Shown: piece by piece, positions 19,349 through 26,320 of the stretch
Position numbering within the stretch: position 1 is the first letter of the stretch
Layout: each line of letters begins with the position of its first letter
Origin: a virus
Length of the DNA stretch: 30,384 nucleotides
Virus record (IMG/VR): IMGVR_UViG_3300034071_002646
Span: 1 to 30,384 of that record
Strand: one strand, 5' to 3'
Made by a program: the position numbers and the translations under genes
Notes under the pieces: model-generated
What the model saw: only the letters and a program-made list of their open reading frames with translations
Databases searched by the model: none
What the model was told of the DNA's origin: nothing

Positions 19349-20140
19349 TTAGCTGGCTTGGGTGAAAGTGATGCCGGCGGCCACACGGGAATGCGCCACC
19401 GCAAACCAGGAGGTGCCGTCCGACCAGACCGTGACCATATCTCCCGCCACCGCCTGCCCATCGGCAAACGTAATGGTGTCATCCGCTGTGCCGGTGTCGC
19501 CGGCGGCATCCGCCGCGCACACCTGCATACCCTTAATGACATTAGCCGAACTGGTCGTCACCACCGTGTAAGATGCCCCGGAAGGAGCCGCCGCGACAAT
19601 GAAAGTGTAGCGCAGCCCCGCCGCCGGAGCCGGGAGCGTGCTCACAAATTCGGTGGCTGAATTGAGCAGGAAGGTTTTTCCGCTCTCGGCCGCCGTGATG
19701 GCATTGGTGGCCGTGGTGTTCTCCGTGAGTTCCACCACCGGCATCGTGGCGATCACCCGCCACTCGGTGCCGTCCGCCTGCAGGACGACTCCAGCATATT
19801 GCACCGACAGCGTCACCGTTGTCTGCCCATCAATCGTCTGGCTGCCGTAGGCATCAACCGTAACGGCATTGACGGTGCTATCGCTCTTCTTGATGACAAG
19901 GTAGGGATAGGCCTTCGTGCTCACCGGCGGCAGAGACACCGTGAAAGCGGCACTGGCTGCGTTCGCCAGAATCGTGTGATCTTCACGCGTGGCCGTGTAA
20001 GCCATTGTGACCGTCTTGGCGGCCGCGTTGTAGGCGAGGCCCTGGCGCGTCTGGGTGATGTTGGAGACGCTCTGCCCAGAGGCAGGCACATGGGAGGCCC
20101 ACAGCAGAGCCGTGGCGAGGAGGAGGGAGGTCAGTTTCAT
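19349..20140 (-). CDS. Virion-associated beta-rich protein with signal peptide
   Basis: A 263-residue protein. It opens MKLTSLLLATALLWASHVPA, a convincing Sec signal peptide with a likely cleavage after ASG. The mature part contains two segments of the pattern common in phage tail-fibre and decoration proteins: YLVIKKSDSTVNAVTVDAYG with QYAGVVLQADGTEWRVIA, and YTFIVAAAPSGASYTVVTTS with MVTVWSDGTSWFAVA. A signal peptide on such a protein is unusual: the protein may be exported by the infected cell, or the leader may be a domain borrowed from the host. I begin at 20140, since the frame to 20194 adds only repeat-like text. Confidence 0.6.
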   Translation of the reverse strand: MKLTSLLLATALLWASHVPASGQSVSNITQTRQGLAYNAAAKTVTMAYTATREDHTILANAASAAFTVSLPPVSTKAYPYLVIKKSDSTVNAVTVDAYGSQTIDGQTTVTLSVQYAGVVLQADGTEWRVIATMPVVELTENTTATNAITAAESGKTFLLNSATEFVSTLPAPAAGLRYTFIVAAAPSGASYTVVTTSSANVIKGMQVCAADAAGDTGTADDTITFADGQAVAGDMVTVWSDGTSWFAVAHSRVAAGITFTQAS

Positions 20141-20203
20141 AGTGGTGGTGTTGGGTGCTTTGAAAAAAAGGGTGGGAGGCAATGCATGTGTCAACCGCTC
20201 ACG

Positions 20204-20518
20204 TCATGGATGGCGTTTGATGGAGTCTTTGATCTCGGTCACGGCCTCACGGATGTATTGCAGGTCGCGGCTTTGCACGGCGGAGTCTTTCTGCACTGAG
20301 TTGATGATAGAAGAGTGCGCCCGCAGCTCGCCGCGCAGTTCGGAGCGGTCGGTCATGGAAACACGATCTGCCTCGGCCAGGTTGGAGATGCGCCCTTCCT
20401 GAGTCGCCACCCAGCCACCGACAGCGGCAGCGCCCGCGAGCAGGCTTACAACACCGCCAATCAACCAGCGGATGGTTTGCCGGAGCGCTTCGATGGCGCT
20501 GGATTCGTCGTGGCTCAT
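20204..20518 (-). CDS. Small membrane protein with coiled coil (XhlA-like layout)
   Basis: A 104-residue protein. One membrane segment (about 16-40, LIGGVVSLLAGAAAVGGWV) is followed by a heptad-like helix (ISNLAEADRVSMTDRSELRG and on to EAVTEIKDSIKR). This layout resembles haemolysin XhlA, holin-associated or spanin-type phage proteins. No endolysin lies beside it, so a lysis role is only suggested. It stands between two fibre-like genes in the late region. Confidence 0.6.
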   Translation of the reverse strand: MSHDESSAIEALRQTIRWLIGGVVSLLAGAAAVGGWVATQEGRISNLAEADRVSMTDRSELRGELRAHSSIINSVQKDSAVQSRDLQYIREAVTEIKDSIKRHP

Positions 20519-20641
20519 AGTAAAGACTCGGGAAGTTGGGCAAGGAGGATCATGTTTTGGTTTGCTTAGTCAGTTGAGGCTTAGGGAAATTAGAATGACG
20601 AATGTGGCGCGGCTTAGGGCGGCGGTTGCTGGGTGGTCCAA

Positions 20642-21538
20642 TCAAGAAGCCGTGAAGACACCGGCCACGATTGCGGCGATCACATTCAATGTGCCGTCGC
20701 TGGGGGTTTGAACGTCAGGGCCGTTGCGCAGGTTGATTGTGCCCGCCGCCCCGGACATGCCGGGGCCGAAGCCGCCGTCGGAGCCGCCCGCGCCACCCGC
20801 CGAATAGAGCGTGCCGGTGATTTTGATGTGCCCCTCAATGTTGATGATGCCACCATTGCCTCCTGAGCCACCCGCAGCCTCCGATTCCCCGGCTCCGCCA
20901 GCTTGAGACTGAGCCCACAGATCCGCGATTTGAGCATGCCCGCGAACAGTGAACTCTACGGTTGTTCCGCCCGGTTGAGCGCTCGGCGGGAGGTCGGTGA
21001 TTGCAGACCAAAGTTGCGTTACTTCGCAATGATAGAGTTCAATCGTGGCTCCATAGCCATTCAACTCCAGCGCGGTGACGATTGTTCCGCTGCCCTTGCC
21101 TCGCAGCACCAACAAGCTTTCACCTTGGGTTATCTCACCACCCGCGAATGTTCCGACTCCGAGGTCAAAGTTTTTGAAACCCTCATCATAAGCCTTCTGC
21201 CATGTGAGAAATGGAGCGGAAGGCGAGCCGTCTCCTGTCGTGTCGTTCCCATCCGTTCGGATGTAGGCAACCGAGGGATCACTGAGGCTGCCTCCCCCGG
21301 CAGGCGCGGCCCAAGTGCCATCGGCGCGGAGAAAATTTGTTGTGCCGCCGCCGAGCTTCGGGCACAAGCCGTGAGATGAGATGGTTGCGTTTAAATCTGT
21401 GTTGTCATCAGGGGTGCCAAAGTCGTCGAGCTTGCGGTTCGTCGCGGCTTTGGCAGCCAGCGCCGTAGTCAGCGCCGCGTTGTCGCCGGGAACGCCGCCG
21501 AGGGTGCCAAAGGTAGAAGGAGTTGTTCCGGCAGGCAT
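20642..21538 (-). CDS. Tail fibre-like protein with glycine-rich domain
   Basis: A 298-residue protein from MPAGTTPSTFGTLGG. Residues 55-80 (LGGGTTNFLRADGTWAAPAG) are the very common fibre step 'NFLRADGTWAAP'. Residues about 90-115 (RTDGNDTTGDGSPSAPFLTW) read like the entrance to a beta-helix (GNDTxxGxxxxPFxTxxxA) of tailspike type. The next ~120 are Gly-rich, AGGSGGNGGIINIEGHIKIT and AGGAGGSDGGFGPG, giving short parallel-strand repeats. Likely the host-contact or tail-spike protein. Frames to 21592 add only a shadow. The 123-base gap before the next gene shows no element I recognise. Confidence 0.7.
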   Translation of the reverse strand: MPAGTTPSTFGTLGGVPGDNAALTTALAAKAATNRKLDDFGTPDDNTDLNATISSHGLCPKLGGGTTNFLRADGTWAAPAGGGSLSDPSVAYIRTDGNDTTGDGSPSAPFLTWQKAYDEGFKNFDLGVGTFAGGEITQGESLLVLRGKGSGTIVTALELNGYGATIELYHCEVTQLWSAITDLPPSAQPGGTTVEFTVRGHAQIADLWAQSQAGGAGESEAAGGSGGNGGIINIEGHIKITGTLYSAGGAGGSDGGFGPGMSGAAGTINLRNGPDVQTPSDGTLNVIAAIVAGVFTAS

Positions 21539-21542
21539 GGCG

Positions 21543-21839
21543 TTAGAAAGTTTTGCAGGTGAAGGTTTTTCCGGTGGTGGCGCACAGCACACTCATCCTC
21601 CCATGGGGCACCACGCCACCAGGCCCGGGCATGTAATAGCTGCCGCCCGCCGGCACTGGCACACCATTGCCAGCAGTCGCATTGGTGTCCCAGTCCAGAT
21701 ACATCACCGTGTCGGACGTGTTGAAAAACTCGAACCCATACCTGGGCTGCTGATCGGCGGTGTAAACATCCTGCGCAGTGCCACCGGCGGTGATGCTGCC
21801 ACTGCGGTTCTTGGCGGGGACGTGGGAGATGGTCAGCAT
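21543..21839 (-). CDS. Small beta-rich virion protein
   Basis: A 98-residue protein starting MLTISHVPAKNRSGSITAGG. It has a pattern frequent in small phage virion proteins: SGSITAGGTAQDV, FEFFNTSDTVMYLDWDTNAT, then a Gly/Pro-rich step (PVPAGGSYYMPGPGGVVPHG) and RMSVLCATTGKTFTC. This suggests an Ig-like or jelly-roll decoration/fibre-attachment fold. The frame to 21944 adds a shadow of the upstream gene. It follows that gene after one base and precedes the fibre gene by four. Confidence 0.65.
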   Translation of the reverse strand: MLTISHVPAKNRSGSITAGGTAQDVYTADQQPRYGFEFFNTSDTVMYLDWDTNATAGNGVPVPAGGSYYMPGPGGVVPHGRMSVLCATTGKTFTCKTF

Positions 21840-21840
21840 G

Positions 21841-22743
21841 TCAGTATCCTCGTTTGGTGTAAATTTTCGCCCGCTGGCTGTGGCCTCGGTTGGTGCTGCG
21901 GGCCGCCAGTTGGCCGACACCGTGCTGGTAATTCTGAAGCGCAATCGTCTGGTCAGCCGAGCCGATCCACAGCGCCGTGCCGATCATCCCGCGCTCGCAC
22001 ATCGCCACCAGCGCCTGCTCCTCACGGGGCAGGACGGGCAGTTCGGTGGTGCTGGCAAGCAGGGCCGTCGTCAGCGCAGAAGGCCACAGACGCCGCGTGT
22101 AGAGCAGGGAATACACCGCGTCCGGCTGCGGCCACAGGCGCAGCAGATAGAGCGGCGTGGCCCCGCCGGTGATGCCGTTGAGAGGCTCGATCCACCAGCG
22201 CTCCGGCTCACCGACTTCCAGGGACAGCACCTCCTCGGGACGCTGGTGGTCAGGACGGCCATGCAGCAATTCCTTGGCCCCCGTCTCCCACACCAGCGAC
22301 ACCTCGCCATCCACGGCATCCTCCAGGCTGCCCAGCAGGATGGCATCCGCACGCACTTCCAGCGTCGTGCTGCCCGTGGTGCCCTCGTGGGCAAACAGCA
22401 GCGTGTTCAATGCATGCAGCCGGTTGTAGCGGCTGCTGTCATTTCCCACCACGACCGTGCGGCCGAGGAAGTTCGCCTGCTCACTCCACGCCGGGTCAAA
22501 AGCAATGGTCTTGCTCGCCGCAGTGGCCGTGATCGTCTTGGACTCCGCCGCGCCCAGCCGCTCCGTCTTGGGCTCGGTTTTGCGCAGGTCCGGCAGCAGA
22601 TCCACAAACTCCGCCAGACCGGCGTTCGCCGCACGCACCAGCGCCGCCTGCTGCAACGCGTTCATGTCCGCCGGAACCTTCGAGAGGTTCTGCGACATTT
22701 GCGTGAACAGTTGGGCGATGGTCATGAGGAGCAGCAGGAGCAT
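21841..22743 (-). CDS. Head-tail connector/adaptor-like protein (tentative)
   Basis: A 300-residue protein from MLLLLLMTIAQLF at 22743; a shorter start at 22725 (MTIAQLFTQMSQNLSK) is equally possible and gives a more normal N-terminus. Segments LQQAALVRAANAGLAEFVDL, WWIEPLNGITGGATPLYLLR and LYTRRLWPSALTTALLA resemble phage neck/adaptor proteins that assemble between head and tail, including the WxIEP and LLRLWPxPD steps. Position a short distance after the major capsid and before the fibre genes agrees. The family name cannot be stated with certainty. Confidence 0.5.
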   Translation of the reverse strand: MLLLLLMTIAQLFTQMSQNLSKVPADMNALQQAALVRAANAGLAEFVDLLPDLRKTEPKTERLGAAESKTITATAASKTIAFDPAWSEQANFLGRTVVVGNDSSRYNRLHALNTLLFAHEGTTGSTTLEVRADAILLGSLEDAVDGEVSLVWETGAKELLHGRPDHQRPEEVLSLEVGEPERWWIEPLNGITGGATPLYLLRLWPQPDAVYSLLYTRRLWPSALTTALLASTTELPVLPREEQALVAMCERGMIGTALWIGSADQTIALQNYQHGVGQLAARSTNRGHSQRAKIYTKRGY

Positions 22744-22750
22744 GGCAGGG

Positions 22751-23461
22751 TTACTTGGCCGCAGGGGGCGGCGTGACTTTTTTGGGAGCCGGGGCATTCC
22801 GCGCCGCTTTGGCCGCACGTTTAGCGGCCTGGGCCTTCATCACTGTGTTGCGGATGTTCGCCGGATCGACGGCAGGCGGGGAGGGTTGCGCCACCGGCTC
22901 TTGTGGAGCCGGGGCGCTTTCCTCAACCAACATCGGACTCGCCCCCGAGTCCTCAGCCAGAGATTCGTCTGGCTCGTCGATAGCCGGAGCTTTGTCAACG
23001 AGCACCCCGGGACAGGCCGCTCGGGCTTCGTCCTCAGAGGCAAAAGGAATGACCAGAGAGACATCAGACTCCCAGGCTTGCGACGCGCCCATATAACAGG
23101 CCTCGTCGCCTTCGTAGTTCACCAGCACAAAGCCGTCGCCAGACGGTTCCAGGGTGACTTTGGGCAGGTCAATGACCGGCGCAGGTTTGGCGGCACGCAA
23201 AGGTTTTGCCGCCGGTGCCTCGACAGGCGCAGACTCCGCCACCTCGACCTCGACGAGCTTGGCGATGGGCTGCACTCCATACAGACCTTTGCCTTCCCCG
23301 AGCAGTTTCGGAGCCACACGGTTGAATTCATCGACGGACAAAGCCCGGCCTTCATATGCCAGCACGTTGTCATGCTCCGGGCAGCGCCGGAAGTCCCGCA
23401 CACGCGCCACACTGCGCGATAATGACGGGGGAAAGTGAATGAGGCCAAGGACTTGCTTCAT
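22751..23461 (-). CDS. Hypothetical protein with Ala/Pro-rich C-terminal half
   Basis: A 236-residue protein from MKQVLGLIHFPPSLSRSVAR. Residues 1-70 look folded (RRCPEHDNVLAYEGRALSVD). The middle is acidic with a folded-looking island (FVLVNYEGDEACYMGASQAW), and the last 60 residues are Pro/Ala/Lys-rich (AQAAKRAAKAARNAPAPKK). It is the first gene after the terminator that follows the major capsid gene, so it may need read-through or its own promoter. No family recognised; head or tail completion roles are possible from position. The upstream frame to 23560 reads the terminator hairpin and is rejected. Confidence 0.55.
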   Translation of the reverse strand: MKQVLGLIHFPPSLSRSVARVRDFRRCPEHDNVLAYEGRALSVDEFNRVAPKLLGEGKGLYGVQPIAKLVEVEVAESAPVEAPAAKPLRAAKPAPVIDLPKVTLEPSGDGFVLVNYEGDEACYMGASQAWESDVSLVIPFASEDEARAACPGVLVDKAPAIDEPDESLAEDSGASPMLVEESAPAPQEPVAQPSPPAVDPANIRNTVMKAQAAKRAAKAARNAPAPKKVTPPPAAK

Positions 23462-23498
23462 AAAAAAGGGGCAGGGAAAAGAGGGAGGAGGAAGAGAG

Positions 23499-23543
23499 AA
23501 AAAAGGGGGCAAAGTGGGGAACCCGAAGGCTCCCCACCTTGCC
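23499..23543 (-). terminator. Very long intrinsic terminator after the major capsid gene
   Basis: On the minus strand a 16-bp stem without mismatches (two G-U pairs included) closes a TTCG tetraloop: GGCAAGGTGGGGAGCC with GGTTCCCCACTTTGCC (23508-23543). It is followed by CCC and six Ts. This is one of the strongest hairpins in the window and lies seven bases after the capsid stop. It would reduce expression of the following genes relative to capsid and stabilise the capsid mRNA end. Confidence 0.85.
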
Positions 23544-23549
23544 GAGGGA

Positions 23550-25052
23550 TTAGGCATCAATGATGCCCGGATAGAAGATCGCGTGTTTGATCACCGCGAT
23601 GGCCGGCTTGTTCCCGCGAGTGTCCTCGCGGAGGCACTGCCCGAAGACGCTCTCGATGTAGCGCTCCTGGACGAAGTTTCCGTTCTTGCTGTCTTCCTGG
23701 CGCTGGTTGCGCACCGAGCCGTAGCCGCGATACGCCGCTTGGCGGTAGAGGAAGAGTGTGGCACCGAGGGAGACACCCGCTGCGTTGCACAGCGTCACCA
23801 GCGAGCCTTCACCGTGCGTCACGGTGTGCTTGTTGGCATCCCACGTCACCTGGCCCACCGTCTGGTAGCGCTGACCGGAGTCGGTGGCACCCAGACGAGC
23901 GGAGGTCGTCATGATGTTGCCATCGTTGGTCGTGATTTCGTAGATGCACCACTTGCCAGGGTCCGTGGCCGCGTTGGGCGGATTGGTGATGCGGACGTAG
24001 AACACGTTCGCCGTTGCCGCGTCCTCACCCAGGGCCGTGAGGTCCCAGCAGATTTCGGACGTGGCAGACAGGGTGTCTGCCGTGCGGGTGCCCTGACCTG
24101 GACGCCAGCGGAAGGCAAATTTGGGGAAGTATTTGAAATACTTCTTCTTGGTCTTGGCTGCCGAGGTGGCGTTGCCGCCCCCTTTGATTTGCAGGGCGGT
24201 GGTGCCACCAGCGACGGCGACTCCGAGCAGCGCCTGCGGATTTAGGGGAGAACCCACCGCGCCTTCGATGTCGCCACGCAGCGGCACGTATTCCTTGATG
24301 AGGTGACCGTCCACATTGGCGACGCCGCCCTTCCACAGCAGGTTGTCCCGGCCTTGCACAAAACCCGTCTGGAGGTTCTGGCGATAGATTGGATCGAGCT
24401 TGAGGCCATAGGTGGCGTTGTCCGTTGCGAGAACGACAGCACCCCAGATGGAATTTTTACCTTCACGACCGATCACCGCCGGCTGGCCGCCGAGGGGTTT
24501 CAGAATCGCACCACCCTTGACGATTTCGTCGTAGGTCAGGCCGTCGCCGGCGCTGATGCTGTCCTGGCTGGAAGCCGTGTAGAAGTGGTTGGCCGCGTTG
24601 GTTTTGTGCAGCATCGTCATAAGCATGCTGTGGCACTTGTACTTGCCCAGCCAGCGCCCGAGCTTGATCGGGATCTTGCGCTTGAGCTCGCCGAGCAGGC
24701 CCATGATCTCGCCGGAACGCTTCGTGAAGCGCGTCGCATGACGCACCCAGTCCACGGTCAGCTCGAAGTCGTTGAAGATTTCCTCTTCGAAGTCGTCTTC
24801 GTCCTCGAAAATTTCATCTCCCTGCTTGCCCTCGTCACCGTAGTCGGAGGTGACTTGGAACTTGATGGTGGTGCCAGCGCCGGCGCTGGTTTCGGTTTTG
24901 GTGGTGATGATGGCGTCTGCGCCACCTTCCATTTGCATGAGCGGATCTTCTTCCGCTTCTGCGAGGTCAATGCCCGCTGCCCAAAGGACCTTCGGGTCCA
25001 TCTGAGCAGAAAGTGAGTCGCCCGTGTTCGGGCCGGATTCTGAGTAAGCCAT
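23550..25052 (-). CDS. Major capsid protein, N4-gp56/DUF4043-like
   Basis: A 500-residue protein. The N-terminal part TTKTETSAGAGTTIKFQVTS, GKQGDEIFEDEDDFEEEIF (an unusually acidic loop), NDFELTVDWVRHATRFTKRS and KRKIPIKLGRWLGKYKC follow the order of N4-gp56-type (DUF4043) capsid proteins. KLDPIYRQNLQTGFVQGRDN with LLWKGGVANVDGHLIKEY is the conserved mid-domain. The gene follows the scaffold-like gene and is followed by a strong terminator, as expected for the most abundant protein. No cleavage site or maturation protease was recognised. The start ATG (25052) follows no Shine-Dalgarno. Confidence 0.8.
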   Translation of the reverse strand: MAYSESGPNTGDSLSAQMDPKVLWAAGIDLAEAEEDPLMQMEGGADAIITTKTETSAGAGTTIKFQVTSDYGDEGKQGDEIFEDEDDFEEEIFNDFELTVDWVRHATRFTKRSGEIMGLLGELKRKIPIKLGRWLGKYKCHSMLMTMLHKTNAANHFYTASSQDSISAGDGLTYDEIVKGGAILKPLGGQPAVIGREGKNSIWGAVVLATDNATYGLKLDPIYRQNLQTGFVQGRDNLLWKGGVANVDGHLIKEYVPLRGDIEGAVGSPLNPQALLGVAVAGGTTALQIKGGGNATSAAKTKKKYFKYFPKFAFRWRPGQGTRTADTLSATSEICWDLTALGEDAATANVFYVRITNPPNAATDPGKWCIYEITTNDGNIMTTSARLGATDSGQRYQTVGQVTWDANKHTVTHGEGSLVTLCNAAGVSLGATLFLYRQAAYRGYGSVRNQRQEDSKNGNFVQERYIESVFGQCLREDTRGNKPAIAVIKHAIFYPGIIDA

Positions 25053-25094
25053 ATGATTGTTGTGGGATATGGCACCCCTTCAAAGTGAGGTCCG

Positions 25095-26264
25095 CTACGC
25101 TGCTGCCATGCGTTCCACGAGCTGTTCGAGTTCGTGGAGCGATTGCGGCTGGTAATTCGTCCTGCCCTGAAAGGCTGCCGGGTTGCCACCTTGTTGGGTG
25201 GCGAGGAGGGCAGCTCCTACGGGGACGTGTCGTGAAACGGGGGGAGGCGTGGACTTGGTCGAAGATGGAGAAACCGGCGTGGCAGGAGCCACGGACGACG
25301 GTTGGATGGCGAGTTCGCCGGCTGCCTGCGTGAAATACAGCAGCACCGAGTTCGGGCTGTGGTAGATTGCTTGCATGGCCGGGTCCTGGCTGTCGCGGTA
25401 GCTGGCCTGGATCTCGGCGGCGCGTTGGTGCAGTGCGCTGGCCGGATCAGCGGCATTCGCATGAGCAAACATCCCATGCACCTGCGCTTCCGTGGCCTGC
25501 CACTGCTGCATGAACGTCTCTTGCGCGGCGGCCTGCTGCGTCACCGCCTCGGCCTCCTCGCGTTGGGACTCCGCCATCGCCTGGCTAATCTCCCGGTTCA
25601 GCCGGTTCACCTCGCGCAGCGCCGCTGCCTGGCCTTTGGCATCAAAACCTTCAGCCGCCTGCTCAAAATTGGCCGTGGCCGCTTCGAGTTGCTGCGTCAG
25701 CTCCGCCAGACGCCCGGTGGGTTCAAACACCACAGGCTCAGGCTGCACATCCGCTGCAACATAACCTGACGCAGCCGGAGCCGCGTCAGTAAGGCCAAGC
25801 ATCTGTTTTGCCAGAGTCTCAGCCTCACCAAAGGTCATCTTCCCGCCACTCTGCCGCGATTCTTTGAAAAACCGGGCCGTGTGGAAGGAAAGCTCGTCAT
25901 CGGTGGGCACCTTGAGCCGGTTGGGCAGCTTACCTGGAGCCAGAATCCCCTCCTCATGCTCCTCGCCGGGCTTGACCTCGGGCGGAGCAGCCGCAGACCC
26001 CAGGTCTTCGGACTCGATCACCTCGCCGTCATCCGGCAGGCTCTCGATGTAGCGCTCATACGCATTTGCATCCATCTTCGTGAAGTCCACGCCCCCTCCC
26101 GCTCCAGCCTGCGTCTCCAAAGTCGCTGCCGGTTGATTTGCGTTGGGGTTGGGGGTGGCGTTGTCACCCGTCGGAGGGACGGGCGCGGACGTGGGTGCTC
26201 CTGCGACAGGCTGGACCGTGTCGGCGTGGGGCGGGGGGGCTGCATGGGTTAATACCTCAGACAT
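25095..26264 (-). CDS. Scaffold-like protein
   Basis: A 389-residue protein from MSEVLTHAAPP. The N-terminal 60 residues are Pro/Ala-rich and disordered. Residues about 60-110 are acidic (YERYIESLPDDGEVIESEDL). A central long coiled coil (LAELTQQLEAATANFEQAAE then AALREVNRLNREISQAMAES) is followed by a Gln/Ala-rich helix and a folded end (RTNYQPQSLHELEQLVERMA). The composition and the position directly between large terminase and major capsid fit a scaffolding protein that shapes procapsids. The longer frame to 26294 is rejected because its leader lies in the intergenic repeat area. Confidence 0.65.
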   Translation of the reverse strand: MSEVLTHAAPPPHADTVQPVAGAPTSAPVPPTGDNATPNPNANQPAATLETQAGAGGGVDFTKMDANAYERYIESLPDDGEVIESEDLGSAAAPPEVKPGEEHEEGILAPGKLPNRLKVPTDDELSFHTARFFKESRQSGGKMTFGEAETLAKQMLGLTDAAPAASGYVAADVQPEPVVFEPTGRLAELTQQLEAATANFEQAAEGFDAKGQAAALREVNRLNREISQAMAESQREEAEAVTQQAAAQETFMQQWQATEAQVHGMFAHANAADPASALHQRAAEIQASYRDSQDPAMQAIYHSPNSVLLYFTQAAGELAIQPSSVAPATPVSPSSTKSTPPPVSRHVPVGAALLATQQGGNPAAFQGRTNYQPQSLHELEQLVERMAAA

Positions 26265-26303
26265 GCCGCTGATGGGAGGCAGCAGACACCCCAACTGTCA
26301 ACC

Positions 26304-26319
26304 GGGTTTTGTTGCGACA
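26304..26319 (-). repeat. TGTCGCAACAAAACCC element, copy 3
   Basis: An exact copy, in the sense direction, located just after the terminase stop and 39 bases before the scaffold start. Same orientation to its following gene as the copies at 4282 and 9324. Confidence 0.75.
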
Positions 26320-26320
26320 A

